Counted from the first letter of the stretch, positions 47,623 to 56,852 are shown. The stretch is 64,000 nucleotides of DNA from an uncultured Clostridia bacterium (GCA_934271255.1 CAKQQS010000003.1:62001-126000), one strand, 5' to 3'. The notes: generated by a model from the sequence alone, not told the origin. Translations and numbers: made by a program.

Positions 47623-48957
47623 ATGTTTGATTTTAAAAAAGGGTACTACGCCGACGTCAGAATAGAAGACAGATTTTCTACTTACGTATCGTATCGCAAC
47701 GGAAACATGGAAGAATGTAAAGAAAACAGCGTTAAAAAAGCGTTTATCAGGGTTTTTGACGGCGAGAAATGGTATTACGCGTCTACGTATAAACTAGCCG
47801 ATATAAACGGCGAACTCGACAAGTTATACGCGTGCGCCACAAAAAACGATAACATAAACGACGATAAAATCGTTAAGCGTTTTGAAGTGAACGTTTACGA
47901 TAACCTAAGATTTGCAAACGACTGCGTTAAAAACGTCGATATAAAAGAAAAATCCAAGTTTTTAACTGACAGATTACAATACTTACAAAACGATTACGTT
48001 AAAATGAACGTCGCAACGTATATAGACAGGTACAGCGAGTACGAGTTTTACTCGTCGAAAGGCGCGTCTTTGCATTACGACTTTCAACTTTCGGGAGCGG
48101 TTTTCGTCATCGCGCTCGCTAACGAAAAGGATAATTTCACGAACTATACGCAAAAATGTTGCGACGCGTTCTCGAAAGTAACTTTCAGCGAACGCGAATT
48201 AAAAGATTTCGTCGATGAAGGGGTGCATTTTCTGAACAACGCCAAGAGCGTAACGGCGGGCGCTTATCCCGTAATATTCGCGCCGGAAGTTGCCGGCGTG
48301 TTTGCGCACGAATCATTCGGGCATAAATCGGAAGCGGATTTTATGATAGGCGACGAAACGATGAGAAAAGAATGGGCGATAGGCAAAAAAGTAGGCTCGG
48401 ATATACTCTCTATTTACGACAGCGGGCTTGAAGAAGGTTCGGGTTACGTCTTGTTCGACGACGAAGGCACGAGAACGAAAAAAACGTATCTTATCAAAAA
48501 CGGCGTGTTGACGGGAAGACTGCATAGCGTAATCACGGCAGCCGATATGGACGAAGAATTGACGGGTAACGCAAGAGCGATAAATACCGATTACGAACCC
48601 ATAGTGAGAATGACCAGCACGATTATAGACGCGGGTAAAGACACTTTCGACGATTTGGTAAAGGGTATAAAACACGGATATTTCATTAAAACGGTCAAAC
48701 ACGGATCGGGTATGAGTACTTTTACCATCGCGCCGAATATCGCGTACGAAATAGTCGACGGAAAAATAGGCGAACCCGTAAAGATTGCCGTAATAACGGG
48801 CAACGTGTTTGAAACGCTGGGACTTATCGACGGACTTTCAAACGAGAAAATCGTATGTTCGAGTATTTCGGGCGGTTGCGGTAAAATGGAACAATTCCCG
48901 CTTCCGGTATCCGACGGCGGTCCGTACGTAAGAATATCCAAGATGAATATTCAATAA
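47623..48957 (+). CDS. tldD: TldD/PmbA family metallopeptidase (TldD-like)
   Basis: TldD with TldE forms a zinc protease acting on unfolded peptides, including modified peptide precursors. The 444-residue protein has the active-site helix AHESFGHKSEAD; the HExxxH motif (His229, Glu230, His234) is the metal site characteristic of TldD. C-terminal GGCGK-type segment and other family blocks are present. AAGGAG precedes the ATG. It lies just before the TldE-like gene; no peptide precursor for it is obvious nearby. Confidence 0.88.
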   Translation: MFDFKKGYYADVRIEDRFSTYVSYRNGNMEECKENSVKKAFIRVFDGEKWYYASTYKLADINGELDKLYACATKNDNINDDKIVKRFEVNVYDNLRFANDCVKNVDIKEKSKFLTDRLQYLQNDYVKMNVATYIDRYSEYEFYSSKGASLHYDFQLSGAVFVIALANEKDNFTNYTQKCCDAFSKVTFSERELKDFVDEGVHFLNNAKSVTAGAYPVIFAPEVAGVFAHESFGHKSEADFMIGDETMRKEWAIGKKVGSDILSIYDSGLEEGSGYVLFDDEGTRTKKTYLIKNGVLTGRLHSVITAADMDEELTGNARAINTDYEPIVRMTSTIIDAGKDTFDDLVKGIKHGYFIKTVKHGSGMSTFTIAPNIAYEIVDGKIGEPVKIAVITGNVFETLGLIDGLSNEKIVCSSISGGCGKMEQFPLPVSDGGPYVRISKMNIQ

Positions 48958-48969
48958 GGAGAAAGGGTT

Positions 48970-50190
48970 ATGAATAAAGAAAAAATCATCGATTCGGAAA
49001 CTTCGTACAGCGTAGGTATAGTCAATAACAATGTGGACGCTTTAAGAGTCAACGACAATAAATCTACAAGCGTAAGAGTGTATGAAAACGGTTGCATAGG
49101 AGTCGCGGGCGCGATAGGCGACGCGGACGAAACCGAGTTGACGAAAAGGGCGGTGAAAAATCTTTCTTTCGGCGTAAAATATCCATGCGATTTTACGAAA
49201 GGACTCGTTAAAAGCGTAAACGACGCGAAAAAAATACCGACGGCAAACGATTTTATGAAACAAGTCGAAAGCCTTGTTGCAAAACTGTCCGACAAATATC
49301 CCGATTACGTGTTTTCCAACAAGGTCAACGTTGAATCGAAAAAGGTTATATATACGAACTCGGAAAACACGAGTTTGGATTATGCGAGCAGCGCGTACGA
49401 CACGAGCATTATGATAAAAGCCAAATCGTCGGCTAACATTTTCGACTTGGGATACGGCGCAAAAAACGACGTGTTCGACGCAGACGCGATAGTCGACGAA
49501 ATAAGCGTTTTGTTGAACGCTTACGAAACCCCGATTGATTTTCCCGACGAAAAATTACCCGTTATAATCGACTCGGCAAGCCTTGCGGGGCATATCGTCA
49601 ACGGCTTGGTAGCCGAAACTTTTTTGAGCGGAGCGAGTTTGTTTTCGGGTAAGTCGGGACAAAAAATATTTAACGAAAAAGTCAGTTTGTGTTTTGACAG
49701 AACGCCGAACAACGACAGTAAAACGCCCTTTTTCGATAAAGAAGGCACCGTTAAAGAAAATTACAAGTTCGACCTTGTAAAAAACGGCGTGCTTAAAGGA
49801 CTCGTAGCGACAAAACGCACGGCGGCTATGTTCGGAATAGAAAGTTCGGGTACGAGCGTATCTACGTTCGATTCCGTTCCCATGGCGGGGGCGGGCGGAT
49901 ATACTTTTGAACCGACTTGCAAAGACTTAACGGAAATAATAAACGGCAAAGCGATTTACGTGTATATGACGAGCGGCGGCGATATGACGCCCGCAGGCGA
50001 TTTAGGAATGCCCGTAATGCTTGCTTACTTGTACGATAACGGTAAACTGACGGGAAGACTTCCCGAATTCGGTATCGGCGGAAACATATTCGACGTACTC
50101 GGCAAAAACTTTGTCGGTATATGCAGAAACGATATTTTTAATTATGACAAACATAAGGTGCTGGTATCTTATTTCGATATCAACAAATAA
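48970..50190 (+). CDS. tldE: TldD/PmbA family protein (TldE/PmbA-like)
   Basis: The non-metal partner of the TldD/TldE protease. The 406-residue protein lacks HExxxH; family segments include the VNVESKKVIYTNSENTSLDYASSAYD block and the C-terminal GAGGYTFEP and MTSGGDMTPAGDLGMPVMLAYLYDNGKLTGRLPEFGIGGN region. AAGGAG precedes the ATG 12 bases after tldD. The two genes are cotranscribed and probably form the heterodimeric enzyme. Confidence 0.86.
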   Translation: MNKEKIIDSETSYSVGIVNNNVDALRVNDNKSTSVRVYENGCIGVAGAIGDADETELTKRAVKNLSFGVKYPCDFTKGLVKSVNDAKKIPTANDFMKQVESLVAKLSDKYPDYVFSNKVNVESKKVIYTNSENTSLDYASSAYDTSIMIKAKSSANIFDLGYGAKNDVFDADAIVDEISVLLNAYETPIDFPDEKLPVIIDSASLAGHIVNGLVAETFLSGASLFSGKSGQKIFNEKVSLCFDRTPNNDSKTPFFDKEGTVKENYKFDLVKNGVLKGLVATKRTAAMFGIESSGTSVSTFDSVPMAGAGGYTFEPTCKDLTEIINGKAIYVYMTSGGDMTPAGDLGMPVMLAYLYDNGKLTGRLPEFGIGGNIFDVLGKNFVGICRNDIFNYDKHKVLVSYFDINK

Positions 50191-50196
50191 CTTTTT

Positions 50197-52026
50197 ATGA
50201 AGACGAATGTAAAAAAATATACAAAGTTCGGAATGCTGAAATACTTTTTAAAGGGTAGCGTGTTGTTTTTTGTATGCGGTATAGCGTGCAATCTCGTATA
50301 CACGTTGCTCGGTTCGGTCATTCCGCAAATAATAGGCTTTTCGGTCGACAGCGTAATCGGCGACAATCCGGTATCCGCGCCGTTTTATATAGGGTGGATA
50401 ATAAAAGCGTTCGGCGGGTTAGATACGCTGAAATCAAAGATTTATCTATTGTCGGTAACGATAATCGTCGTTGCCCTTATAATCGCGATATTCAGATTTT
50501 TATCCGAAAACTTTCACTCGCTCGGCAACGAAAAACTGATGAAGCGTATGAGAAACGGATTGTTTTCTCATATACAGGAACTTCCTTTGTCGTGGCTCAA
50601 CAAAAACAAAACGGGCGATATAATTCAGCGTTGCACGTCGGACACCGCAACCATTTCGGAGTTCGTTTCGCAACAACTTATTTCTTTGTTTGAAGTAATC
50701 ATTTTAATTACGGTATCTTTGGCGTTTATGTTTTCGATGAACGTCAAACTTGCTTTAATCGCGGCGTGTTCGATACCCGTAGTTATCGGGTACTCGACCT
50801 TCTTCCGCTCAAAAGTAGCCAAACATTTCCTTGCGTGCGACGAAAACGAAGGCATTTTGTCGACTTACGCGCAAGAAAACTTTACGGGCGTAAGAGTCGT
50901 TAAAGCGTTCGGCAGAGAAGCTTACGAAAGCAAAAAGTTTGAAAATCAAAACCAAGTGTATACAAATAAGTGGATGAAACTTTGTAAATGGCTTTCAATT
51001 TACTGGGGCGCGGGCGATTTCGTGTCGGCTCTGCAAGTTATGCTCGTGATCGTTTTGGGAACCTTGCTTTGCGTCGACGGGAAATTGACGTCGGGCGAGT
51101 TGATTGCGTTTATATCGTATAACACGATGCTTATATATCCCGTTCGTTCGATAGGCCGTATGATAAGCGAAATGAGTAAAGCGGGCGTATCGCTTAACAG
51201 AATACGCGAGATAATGAACGCCGAACCCGAAAACTACGGCGTAGACGACGGCAGCGTCGTTAAAGGCGACGTTGTTTTCGATAACGTTTCGTTTTCTTAC
51301 GACGGCGACGAAAAGGTTTTGAACGGCATTAGTTTTTCCGTTAAGGAAGGCGATACTCTCGGTATCGTCGGCGCAACGGGTAGCGGCAAATCGACCATAA
51401 TTCGTCTTTTGAACGGCTTTTACCCCGATTATTCGGGAGAAATATATATCGGCGACAAGAATATTCGGGATCTTCCGTTAAAGGTTTTAAGACGAAGCGT
51501 AGGCACGGTGTTGCAAGAACCGTATTTGTATTCCAGAACGATTGAAGAAAACATATCCGCATTAAAGAACGTCGATCACAATTCCGTCGTTCGCGCGGCT
51601 AAGGTTGCTTGCATAGATAAAAACATCGACGCGTTCGCGAAAGGATACGGCACGGAAGTCGGAGAAAGGGGCGTAACCCTTTCGGGCGGACAAAAACAAA
51701 GAGTCGCTATCGCAAGGACTATATTGACAAAATCGCCGATTATGGTTTTCGACGATTCCCTTTCGGCTGTCGACAGCGAAACGGACGCGTCCATAAGAGC
51801 GAACTTGCAACAAGAATGCAAAAACGTTACTACGATAATAATCGCGCACAGAATAAATACCGTAAAACGCGCCGACGAGATTATCGTATTGAAAAAAGGC
51901 AAAATCGTCGAAAAGGGAACGAACGACGAGTTGCTGAAAATAAAAGACGGGATATACAAGCAAATATACGATATGCAGTTGAGTTTACCCGACGAATTAA
52001 AGGGGGATTTTGCTAATGAAAACTAA
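50197..52026 (+). CDS. ABC exporter half-transporter, degenerate-Walker-B subunit
   Basis: A 609-residue ABCB-type half-transporter: six membrane segments in about 20-320, then the nucleotide-binding domain with Walker A GATGSGKS (about 390-397), signature TLSGGQKQR (about 494) and Walker B IMVFDDSLSAVD. The residue after the Walker B Asp is Asp rather than Glu, so this half is predicted poorly hydrolytic. It overlaps the next half-transporter. The substrate is unknown; such pairs export drugs, lipids or peptides. Start ATG lies six bases after the tldE stop. Confidence 0.85.
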   Translation: MKTNVKKYTKFGMLKYFLKGSVLFFVCGIACNLVYTLLGSVIPQIIGFSVDSVIGDNPVSAPFYIGWIIKAFGGLDTLKSKIYLLSVTIIVVALIIAIFRFLSENFHSLGNEKLMKRMRNGLFSHIQELPLSWLNKNKTGDIIQRCTSDTATISEFVSQQLISLFEVIILITVSLAFMFSMNVKLALIAACSIPVVIGYSTFFRSKVAKHFLACDENEGILSTYAQENFTGVRVVKAFGREAYESKKFENQNQVYTNKWMKLCKWLSIYWGAGDFVSALQVMLVIVLGTLLCVDGKLTSGELIAFISYNTMLIYPVRSIGRMISEMSKAGVSLNRIREIMNAEPENYGVDDGSVVKGDVVFDNVSFSYDGDEKVLNGISFSVKEGDTLGIVGATGSGKSTIIRLLNGFYPDYSGEIYIGDKNIRDLPLKVLRRSVGTVLQEPYLYSRTIEENISALKNVDHNSVVRAAKVACIDKNIDAFAKGYGTEVGERGVTLSGGQKQRVAIARTILTKSPIMVFDDSLSAVDSETDASIRANLQQECKNVTTIIIAHRINTVKRADEIIVLKKGKIVEKGTNDELLKIKDGIYKQIYDMQLSLPDELKGDFANEN

Positions 52027-53842
52027 CGCTAAAAAATCCGACCTTAGATTTTTCGGATTGCCAAAATTAAAACCGTACGTAAAACCGTACTCGAAAATAT
52101 TCGCGTCGCTCATAATACTTGCGTTTATAGGCGCGCTGTTCGACACGATATTGCCGTTGTTCCAGAAATATGCGATAGACAATTTTATCGCCAAAAAAAC
52201 GACCGACGGGCTGGTATGGTTTATCGTTCTTTATCTGATATGTATCGTAATTCAAACGCTTTGCAATTCTTTTTCGACGTATAACTGTTGTCAGATAGAA
52301 ATGTACGTCGGCAGAGATATGAAACGCGCAAGTTTTAACCATTTACAGGAATTGTCCGTTTCGTATTACAACACGCACAGCGTCGGGTCTATTCACTCGC
52401 GGGTAATGAGCGACACGAACAAAATATCTTCCGCTTTATCCTGGTATTTACACGACGCGTTATGGAACGTTTGTTATCTTGTCGGCAGCATCGTTTTAAT
52501 GTTTGTATTAAATCCGTTACTTGCGTTATGCGTAGTCGTAATCGTCCCGATCGTCGCCATAGTCGCCGCGTATTTCAGAAAACGCTTAACGACTTTAAAC
52601 CGCGAAGTAAGAGAAACGAACTCGCAAATCACGGGCAGTATAAACGAAGGCGTTACGGGTATGATAACGACGAAATCTTTGACGGTCGAAACGGAAACGG
52701 AAAAACAGTTTCACGAACTTACCGAACGTATGCGCAAAAAATCCGTTGCGTTAAGCAGACTTAGGGGCGCGTTGTTTTCGATAGTAACGTTTGCGTCTTT
52801 TCTTGCGCTTGCGCTTGTATTGTGGTACGGCGGAGTCATAACGGTCGAAGGCGTGTTGATGATAGGAACTCTTTCCGTGTTTATGACGTACGCAAGGGGA
52901 CTTATGGGACCCGTTCAGTGGACGATAAACATTTTCTCTTACCTTATAAACGTTAAAGTAAACATAGAAAGATTTTCCGCCTTAATGGAAAGCGAAAGCG
53001 ACGTTAAAGACAGTAAAGAAGTTATCGAAAAGTACGGCGACGTGTTCAACCCCAAAAAAGAAAACTGGGAAAAAGTACACGGCGACGTCGTGTTCGACGA
53101 CGTTACGTTTAAGTACCCCGACGGCAACGAATACGTTTTGGAGCATTTCAACCTTACCGTCAAAAAGGGAACGACGGTAGCGATAGTCGGGGAAACGGGC
53201 GCGGGCAAAAGCACGCTGGTGAATCTCGTGTGCAGGTTTTTCGAGCCGACCGAAGGCAGAATATTGCTTGACGGCAAAGATTTGAGAGAACGTTCGGTCA
53301 ACTGGTTACACAGCAACATCGGGTACGTTTTACAAACTCCGCACTTGTTTTCGGGAACGGTACGGGAAAACCTTTTATACGGCAACCTTGACGCTACCGA
53401 CGAAGATTTGGACAGAGTAATAAAAGAAGTCAACGCGACTTCCGTTATCGAAAGATTAGAAAACGGCTACGACACGGTAATCGGCGAAGGCGGAAACTCT
53501 CTTTCGACGGGTGAAAAGCAATTGTTGTCTTTTGCAAGAGCGATACTTTCCGACCCCGCGATTTTCGTTCTGGACGAAGCGACCGCGTCGATAGATACGT
53601 TGACGGAAAAACTTATTCAGGACGCGATTCTCAAACTTATGCAAGGAAGAACGAACTTCGTTATCGCGCACAGACTTTCGACGATAAGAAACGCCGATAC
53701 GATTTTGGTTGTCAGCGCGGGCAAAATAGTAGAGTCGGGCACGCACGAAGAATTGTTGAAAAAACGCGGAGAGTATTATAACTTATACGTCAAACAATTC
53801 AGAGAAGAACAACTCAACGAGTTTAATGCGAAAAACGGCTGA
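52016..53842 (+). CDS. ABC exporter half-transporter, degenerate-signature subunit
   Basis: A 608-residue half-transporter partner of the preceding gene. Six membrane segments; Walker A GETGAGKS (about 393); Walker B IFVLDEATAS with the catalytic Glu; the signature is LSTGEKQ instead of LSGGQ. So the pair is asymmetric, like heterodimeric exporters with one degenerate site (TM287/288 type). ATG 52016 is preceded by AAGGGGG and overlaps the previous stop by 11 bp. A TTG six bases upstream is in frame but unlikely. Confidence 0.85.
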   Translation: MKTNAKKSDLRFFGLPKLKPYVKPYSKIFASLIILAFIGALFDTILPLFQKYAIDNFIAKKTTDGLVWFIVLYLICIVIQTLCNSFSTYNCCQIEMYVGRDMKRASFNHLQELSVSYYNTHSVGSIHSRVMSDTNKISSALSWYLHDALWNVCYLVGSIVLMFVLNPLLALCVVVIVPIVAIVAAYFRKRLTTLNREVRETNSQITGSINEGVTGMITTKSLTVETETEKQFHELTERMRKKSVALSRLRGALFSIVTFASFLALALVLWYGGVITVEGVLMIGTLSVFMTYARGLMGPVQWTINIFSYLINVKVNIERFSALMESESDVKDSKEVIEKYGDVFNPKKENWEKVHGDVVFDDVTFKYPDGNEYVLEHFNLTVKKGTTVAIVGETGAGKSTLVNLVCRFFEPTEGRILLDGKDLRERSVNWLHSNIGYVLQTPHLFSGTVRENLLYGNLDATDEDLDRVIKEVNATSVIERLENGYDTVIGEGGNSLSTGEKQLLSFARAILSDPAIFVLDEATASIDTLTEKLIQDAILKLMQGRTNFVIAHRLSTIRNADTILVVSAGKIVESGTHEELLKKRGEYYNLYVKQFREEQLNEFNAKNG

Positions 53843-53863
53843 AAAGGTATTCGATAATAATTT

Positions 53864-53892
53864 AAAGGCACTCCGAGAAGGGTGTCTTTTTT
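53864..53892 (+). terminator. Terminator after ABC exporter
   Basis: AAAGGCACTC (53864-53873) pairs with GGGTGTCTTT (53880-53889) with two wobbles, then T-run. Confidence 0.75.
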
Positions 53893-53916
53893 ATAACGGC
53901 AAGTTAACGAAAAACG

Positions 53917-54576
53917 TTATTTCATATTTTTTTCGGCGGTATCGAAATAGTCGCAAATCTTTTCGAGAAAATGCCACTTGTCGTTAATCTTTTTAAAATA
54001 TTCGACGCATCGCATGACGTATTTTACCGTTTCGTCGTCTACGCTGTCGTAGTTTAACAGGTTTATTTTATCGTGAAAATCAAACATTTTAACGAACGCC
54101 GCGATTTTGTCGTCGTTTATTTTGTCGAAATATTCGTCGTAGGTCGAACAAGACGTATCGTTCAATATAGGCAACGCCTTGCCGATAGTTTTATCAAACG
54201 TGTTTTGCCAGCCGTAACGATAAAAAATCTCTTGCAAATCGTCCAGCGTTACGTCGGTATCTTTAATAATATCGTGTAATATCAGCGTTTCTTCGATACC
54301 CGCGTAGGGCGAAGGTATGCCTTTTTCTTCGAGCAAACTTATCTCTACCGAACAGGGAATATCTTGCATTATGCCTACGAAACGAGTATACTCGCTAAGG
54401 CACCGCCCGAAATGGTATATATACAAATCGCCGTTACGTCTTTTTCTTCTGCCGTAAGCGTACTTGATTATGGCGTTCGACAACCACATTCCGTCGTTTT
54501 CAAAATCGTCGACGTCTTCTTGCGATAACCCGCATTTGTTAATAACGAAATCTTCTATTTTTTCACTAAAAGTCAT
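53917..54576 (-). CDS. HD/MESH1-like protein with ~60-residue N-terminal domain
   Basis: A 219-residue protein whose residues ~45-175 follow the layout of small alarmone hydrolases: His55 in the DLYIYHF position, His101-Asp102 in LILHDIIKDT, and Lys163/Asp166 in VKMFD. Compared with the next gene it lacks the first metal His (position ~40) and has Lys for Glu in HDIIKDT, so it may be inactive or act on another substrate. Residues 1-60 resemble the 64-residue protein at 55060 (SEK...VINKCGL...). AAGGAG precedes the ATG. Third gene of a minus-strand cassette. Identification of the fold is inference. Confidence 0.55.
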   Translation of the reverse strand: MTFSEKIEDFVINKCGLSQEDVDDFENDGMWLSNAIIKYAYGRRKRRNGDLYIYHFGRCLSEYTRFVGIMQDIPCSVEISLLEEKGIPSPYAGIEETLILHDIIKDTDVTLDDLQEIFYRYGWQNTFDKTIGKALPILNDTSCSTYDEYFDKINDDKIAAFVKMFDFHDKINLLNYDSVDDETVKYVMRCVEYFKKINDKWHFLEKICDYFDTAEKNMK

Positions 54577-54588
54577 ATATTTATCTCC

Positions 54589-55041
54589 TTAATTCTTATT
54601 TTTTAAATATGCGATTTCCGATGGATATTCGTAAAGCACTTTCTTTTTAAAATCATCGGTCGGGCAGGGGATTCTGGTTAAATCGGAGTTGTGCGTCAGG
54701 TCCGCGATTTTAACTACTCTCGCTATCGAATTTTTCTTGCAACGAACGATATAATCGAATCGTTTGTCGCCGAACTGTTCTTCGGGTTTTCTTCTCGTAA
54801 CGGCGTCGAGCGCGGATACTATGTATTCGGGAAACCCTTGTTTTTTTATATCGTCAAGCGTTAAGGGGGTATCTTCTATTACGTCGTGCAACAAAGCGAC
54901 GATTTTCTCGTCGTAGGTTTTACACATTAACGCCACCGTTATAGGATGAAGAACGTAATCCGTCCCGCCTTTATCTTTAACGCCTTTATGAGTGGTTACC
55001 GCAATACTCAAAGCCTTTTTCATCAACTTGATTTTTGTCAT
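54589..55041 (-). CDS. Small alarmone hydrolase-like HD protein (MESH1/SpoT hydrolase type)
   Basis: A 150-residue HD-domain protein matching RelA/SpoT-type hydrolases of (p)ppGpp. Metal and catalytic positions are all present: His18 in TTHKG, His32-Pro33 in YVLHP, His52-Asp53 in LLHDVIEDT, Lys111 and Asp114 in VKIADLTHN. No synthetase domain, so a stand-alone hydrolase is expected. GGAGAAAA precedes the ATG. Middle gene of the cassette. Other HD phosphohydrolase substrates cannot be excluded. Confidence 0.8.
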   Translation of the reverse strand: MTKIKLMKKALSIAVTTHKGVKDKGGTDYVLHPITVALMCKTYDEKIVALLHDVIEDTPLTLDDIKKQGFPEYIVSALDAVTRRKPEEQFGDKRFDYIVRCKKNSIARVVKIADLTHNSDLTRIPCPTDDFKKKVLYEYPSEIAYLKNKN

Positions 55042-55059
55042 TTTTCGTTTTCTCCTTTT

Positions 55060-55254
55060 TTAATCGTTTGCATAAGTCAAACAAGACCTTATGCCATTAG
55101 TAGATATTTGTTTTTTCTCTTTCGCAAGGTCTAGCATAAACTCCCAACCGCTTTCGTTTAAACCTTGTTTTGCAATGTCGAAACTTCTTTCGGGTAACCC
55201 GCAAACGTTGACTACGTAATCTCTTACCAACTCTTTTTCTTTTTCGCTAATCAT
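55060..55254 (-). CDS. Small protein resembling N-terminal domain of the 219-residue HD protein
   Basis: A 64-residue protein. Its first ~35 residues (SEKEKEL..YVVNVCGL...SFDIAKQGLNESGWEF) resemble the N-terminus of the 219-residue protein downstream (SEKIEDFVINKCGL). No signal or membrane segment. AAAGGAGA precedes the ATG, so it is translated. It may be a free-standing domain or the remnant of a second HD gene. First gene of the cassette, transcribed from a TATAAT near 55332 on the minus strand. Confidence 0.55.
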   Translation of the reverse strand: MISEKEKELVRDYVVNVCGLPERSFDIAKQGLNESGWEFMLDLAKEKKQISTNGIRSCLTYAND

Positions 55255-55353
55255 TTTTTAATCTCCTTTTATTTTTTTTCATGTGAACGCAAGATGAATC
55301 GCAACCGTTTTTCAACTTACAACCACATTATAACGCCTGAAAATATAAAAGTG

Positions 55354-55370
55354 GTCGCGGTTTTTGCGAC
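55354..55370. repeat. Palindrome between divergent promoters
   Basis: GTCGC (55354-55358) and GCGAC (55366-55370), seven bases apart, lie just upstream of the -35 of the plus-strand gene and about 20 bases from the minus-strand -10. Operator for both sides is possible. Confidence 0.4.
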
Positions 55371-55376
55371 ATATTA

Positions 55377-55405
55377 TTGAAATAAGAAAAAGATTTTGAT
55401 ATAAT
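55377..55405 (+). promoter_or_regulatory. Leaderless promoter of the 125-residue gene
   Basis: TTGAAA (55377-55382), 17-base spacer, TATAAT (55400-55405). Six bases then precede ATG 55412, with no Shine-Dalgarno. Confidence 0.7.
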
Positions 55406-55411
55406 ATAAAT

Positions 55412-55789
55412 ATGAAAGGGTTAAACGAGTATATTAAATCGCATAACGACGGTAACGAAACTTTTACCGAGATGCTTTTACGGTTAATCGACGAAAAGGG
55501 GTTTACCGACGTAGAGGTTTACACTCGCGCGGGTATGGACAGAAAGTTTTTTTCTAAAATCAGGTGCGACAAATACTACAAACCGAAAAAACCTACCGTA
55601 TGCGCGCTGGCGCTCGCGCTCAAACTCGACAACGCGACGTGTAAAAAGTTGGTTAAAAAAGCGGGGTATATTTTAACGAGCGCAAGTAAGTTCGATTTGA
55701 CGATAAGGTATTGCATTGAAAACGAAATATACGATTTGTATAAGGTAAACGAACTGCTTTTGGAACAGGGACTTAAAGAAATCGATTAG
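55412..55789 (+). CDS. Helix-turn-helix-type regulatory protein (XRE-like)
   Basis: A 125-residue protein resembling XRE-like regulators seen in Clostridia. The N-terminal half contains the motif [38 protein letters not shown] helix-turn-helix pattern (about 18-51), then a helical region [32 protein letters not shown] and a C-terminal helix ending [15 protein letters not shown]. It is divergent from the HD cassette and probably regulates it. The transcript is predicted leaderless. The target and ligand are unknown. Confidence 0.65.
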   Translation: MKGLNEYIKSHNDGNETFTEMLLRLIDEKGFTDVEVYTRAGMDRKFFSKIRCDKYYKPKKPTVCALALALKLDNATCKKLVKKAGYILTSASKFDLTIRYCIENEIYDLYKVNELLLEQGLKEID

Positions 55790-55816
55790 CGAACCGTTCG
55801 TTATCAGGGGTTGAAG

Positions 55817-55852
55817 AAAAAAATAACCGCCGTACGGAAACCCGTACGGCGG
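55817..55852 (-). terminator. guaA terminator
   Basis: A perfect 11-bp stem CCGCCGTACGG (55827-55837) with CCGTACGGCGG (55842-55852), loop AAAC; the minus strand continues into TTATTTTTTTC. Confidence 0.85.
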
Positions 55853-55871
55853 AAACGCATATATTGAATTA

Positions 55872-56852
55872 TTATTCCCACTCGATAGTAGCGATAGGCT
55901 TCGGCGACAAGTCGTAAAGGACTCTGTTGACGCCGTCGACTTCGGTAAGTATTCTGTCGGTAATTTTCATCAAAAGTTCAAACGGCACGTTTTCGACGGT
56001 TGCCGACATAGCGTCTTTGGTGTTTACCGCTCTTAAAACGACGGGCCAGCCCATAAACCGCTTGCCGTCCTTAACGCCCGTAGACGTAATGTCGGGTACG
56101 ACGGTAAAGTATTGCCATACTTTTCCTTGTAAACCTGCGTTGGCAAACTCTTCTCTTAAAATCGCGTCCGCTTCTCTTACCGCGGTAAGTCTTTCTCTCG
56201 TAATCGCGCCAACGCATCTTACGCCGAGTCCGGGGCCGGGGAAGGGTTGACGATATACCATTCCGTCGGGAAGTCCCAAAGCCTTGCCGACGACTCTTAC
56301 TTCGTCTTTATATAAAAGTTTGATAGGTTCGACCAACTCGAACTCCAAGTCTTCGGGAAGACCGCCTACGTTGTGGTGCGCTTTAACTCCTTTACTTTCG
56401 AGAATATCGGGGTATATGGTACCTTGCGCAAGGAAAGAAATATCTTTGAGTTTTCTCGCTTCTTCGGCGAACACGTCGATAAATATCTTACCGATGATTT
56501 TTCTTTTTTGTTCGGGGTCGGAAACGTTTGCCAAAGCGTCTAAAAACCTGTCGGTCGCGTCGACGTAAACAAGGTTAGCGTTCATTTCGTTACGGAAAAC
56601 CTGTATAACCTGTTCGGGTTCGCCTTTTCTCAAAAGGCCGTGGTTGACGTGTACGCACACAAGGTTAGAGCCGATTGCTTTAACGAGTAAAGCGGCAACG
56701 ACGGAAGAATCAACCCCGCCGGACAGCGCAAGTAAAACTTTTTTATCGCCGACTTGTTCTTTAATGAGTTTGACTTGTTCGTCAATAAACTCGTTTGCAA
56801 GCGCTTCGTTTGTAATTCTCTCCATATTTTCAGGACGTTTATCGTTTTGCAT
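55872..56852 (-). CDS. guaA: GMP synthase, ATP-pyrophosphatase/dimerisation subunit only
   Basis: Converts XMP to GMP. The 326-residue protein has the ATP-PPase loop LSGGVDSS (43-50), the HHNVGGLPED segment, RQPFPGPGLGVR and the C-terminal dimerisation domain ending KPIATIEWE. It lacks the ~190-residue N-terminal glutamine amidotransferase domain of normal bacterial GuaA (~510). The nitrogen source must come from a separate amidotransferase or free ammonia, as in archaeal GuaAb. GGAG is nine bases before ATG 56852; an ATG at 56861 lies directly on the binding site and is rejected. Monocistronic with own promoter and terminator. Confidence 0.9.
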   Translation of the reverse strand: MQNDKRPENMERITNEALANEFIDEQVKLIKEQVGDKKVLLALSGGVDSSVVAALLVKAIGSNLVCVHVNHGLLRKGEPEQVIQVFRNEMNANLVYVDATDRFLDALANVSDPEQKRKIIGKIFIDVFAEEARKLKDISFLAQGTIYPDILESKGVKAHHNVGGLPEDLEFELVEPIKLLYKDEVRVVGKALGLPDGMVYRQPFPGPGLGVRCVGAITRERLTAVREADAILREEFANAGLQGKVWQYFTVVPDITSTGVKDGKRFMGWPVVLRAVNTKDAMSATVENVPFELLMKITDRILTEVDGVNRVLYDLSPKPIATIEWE

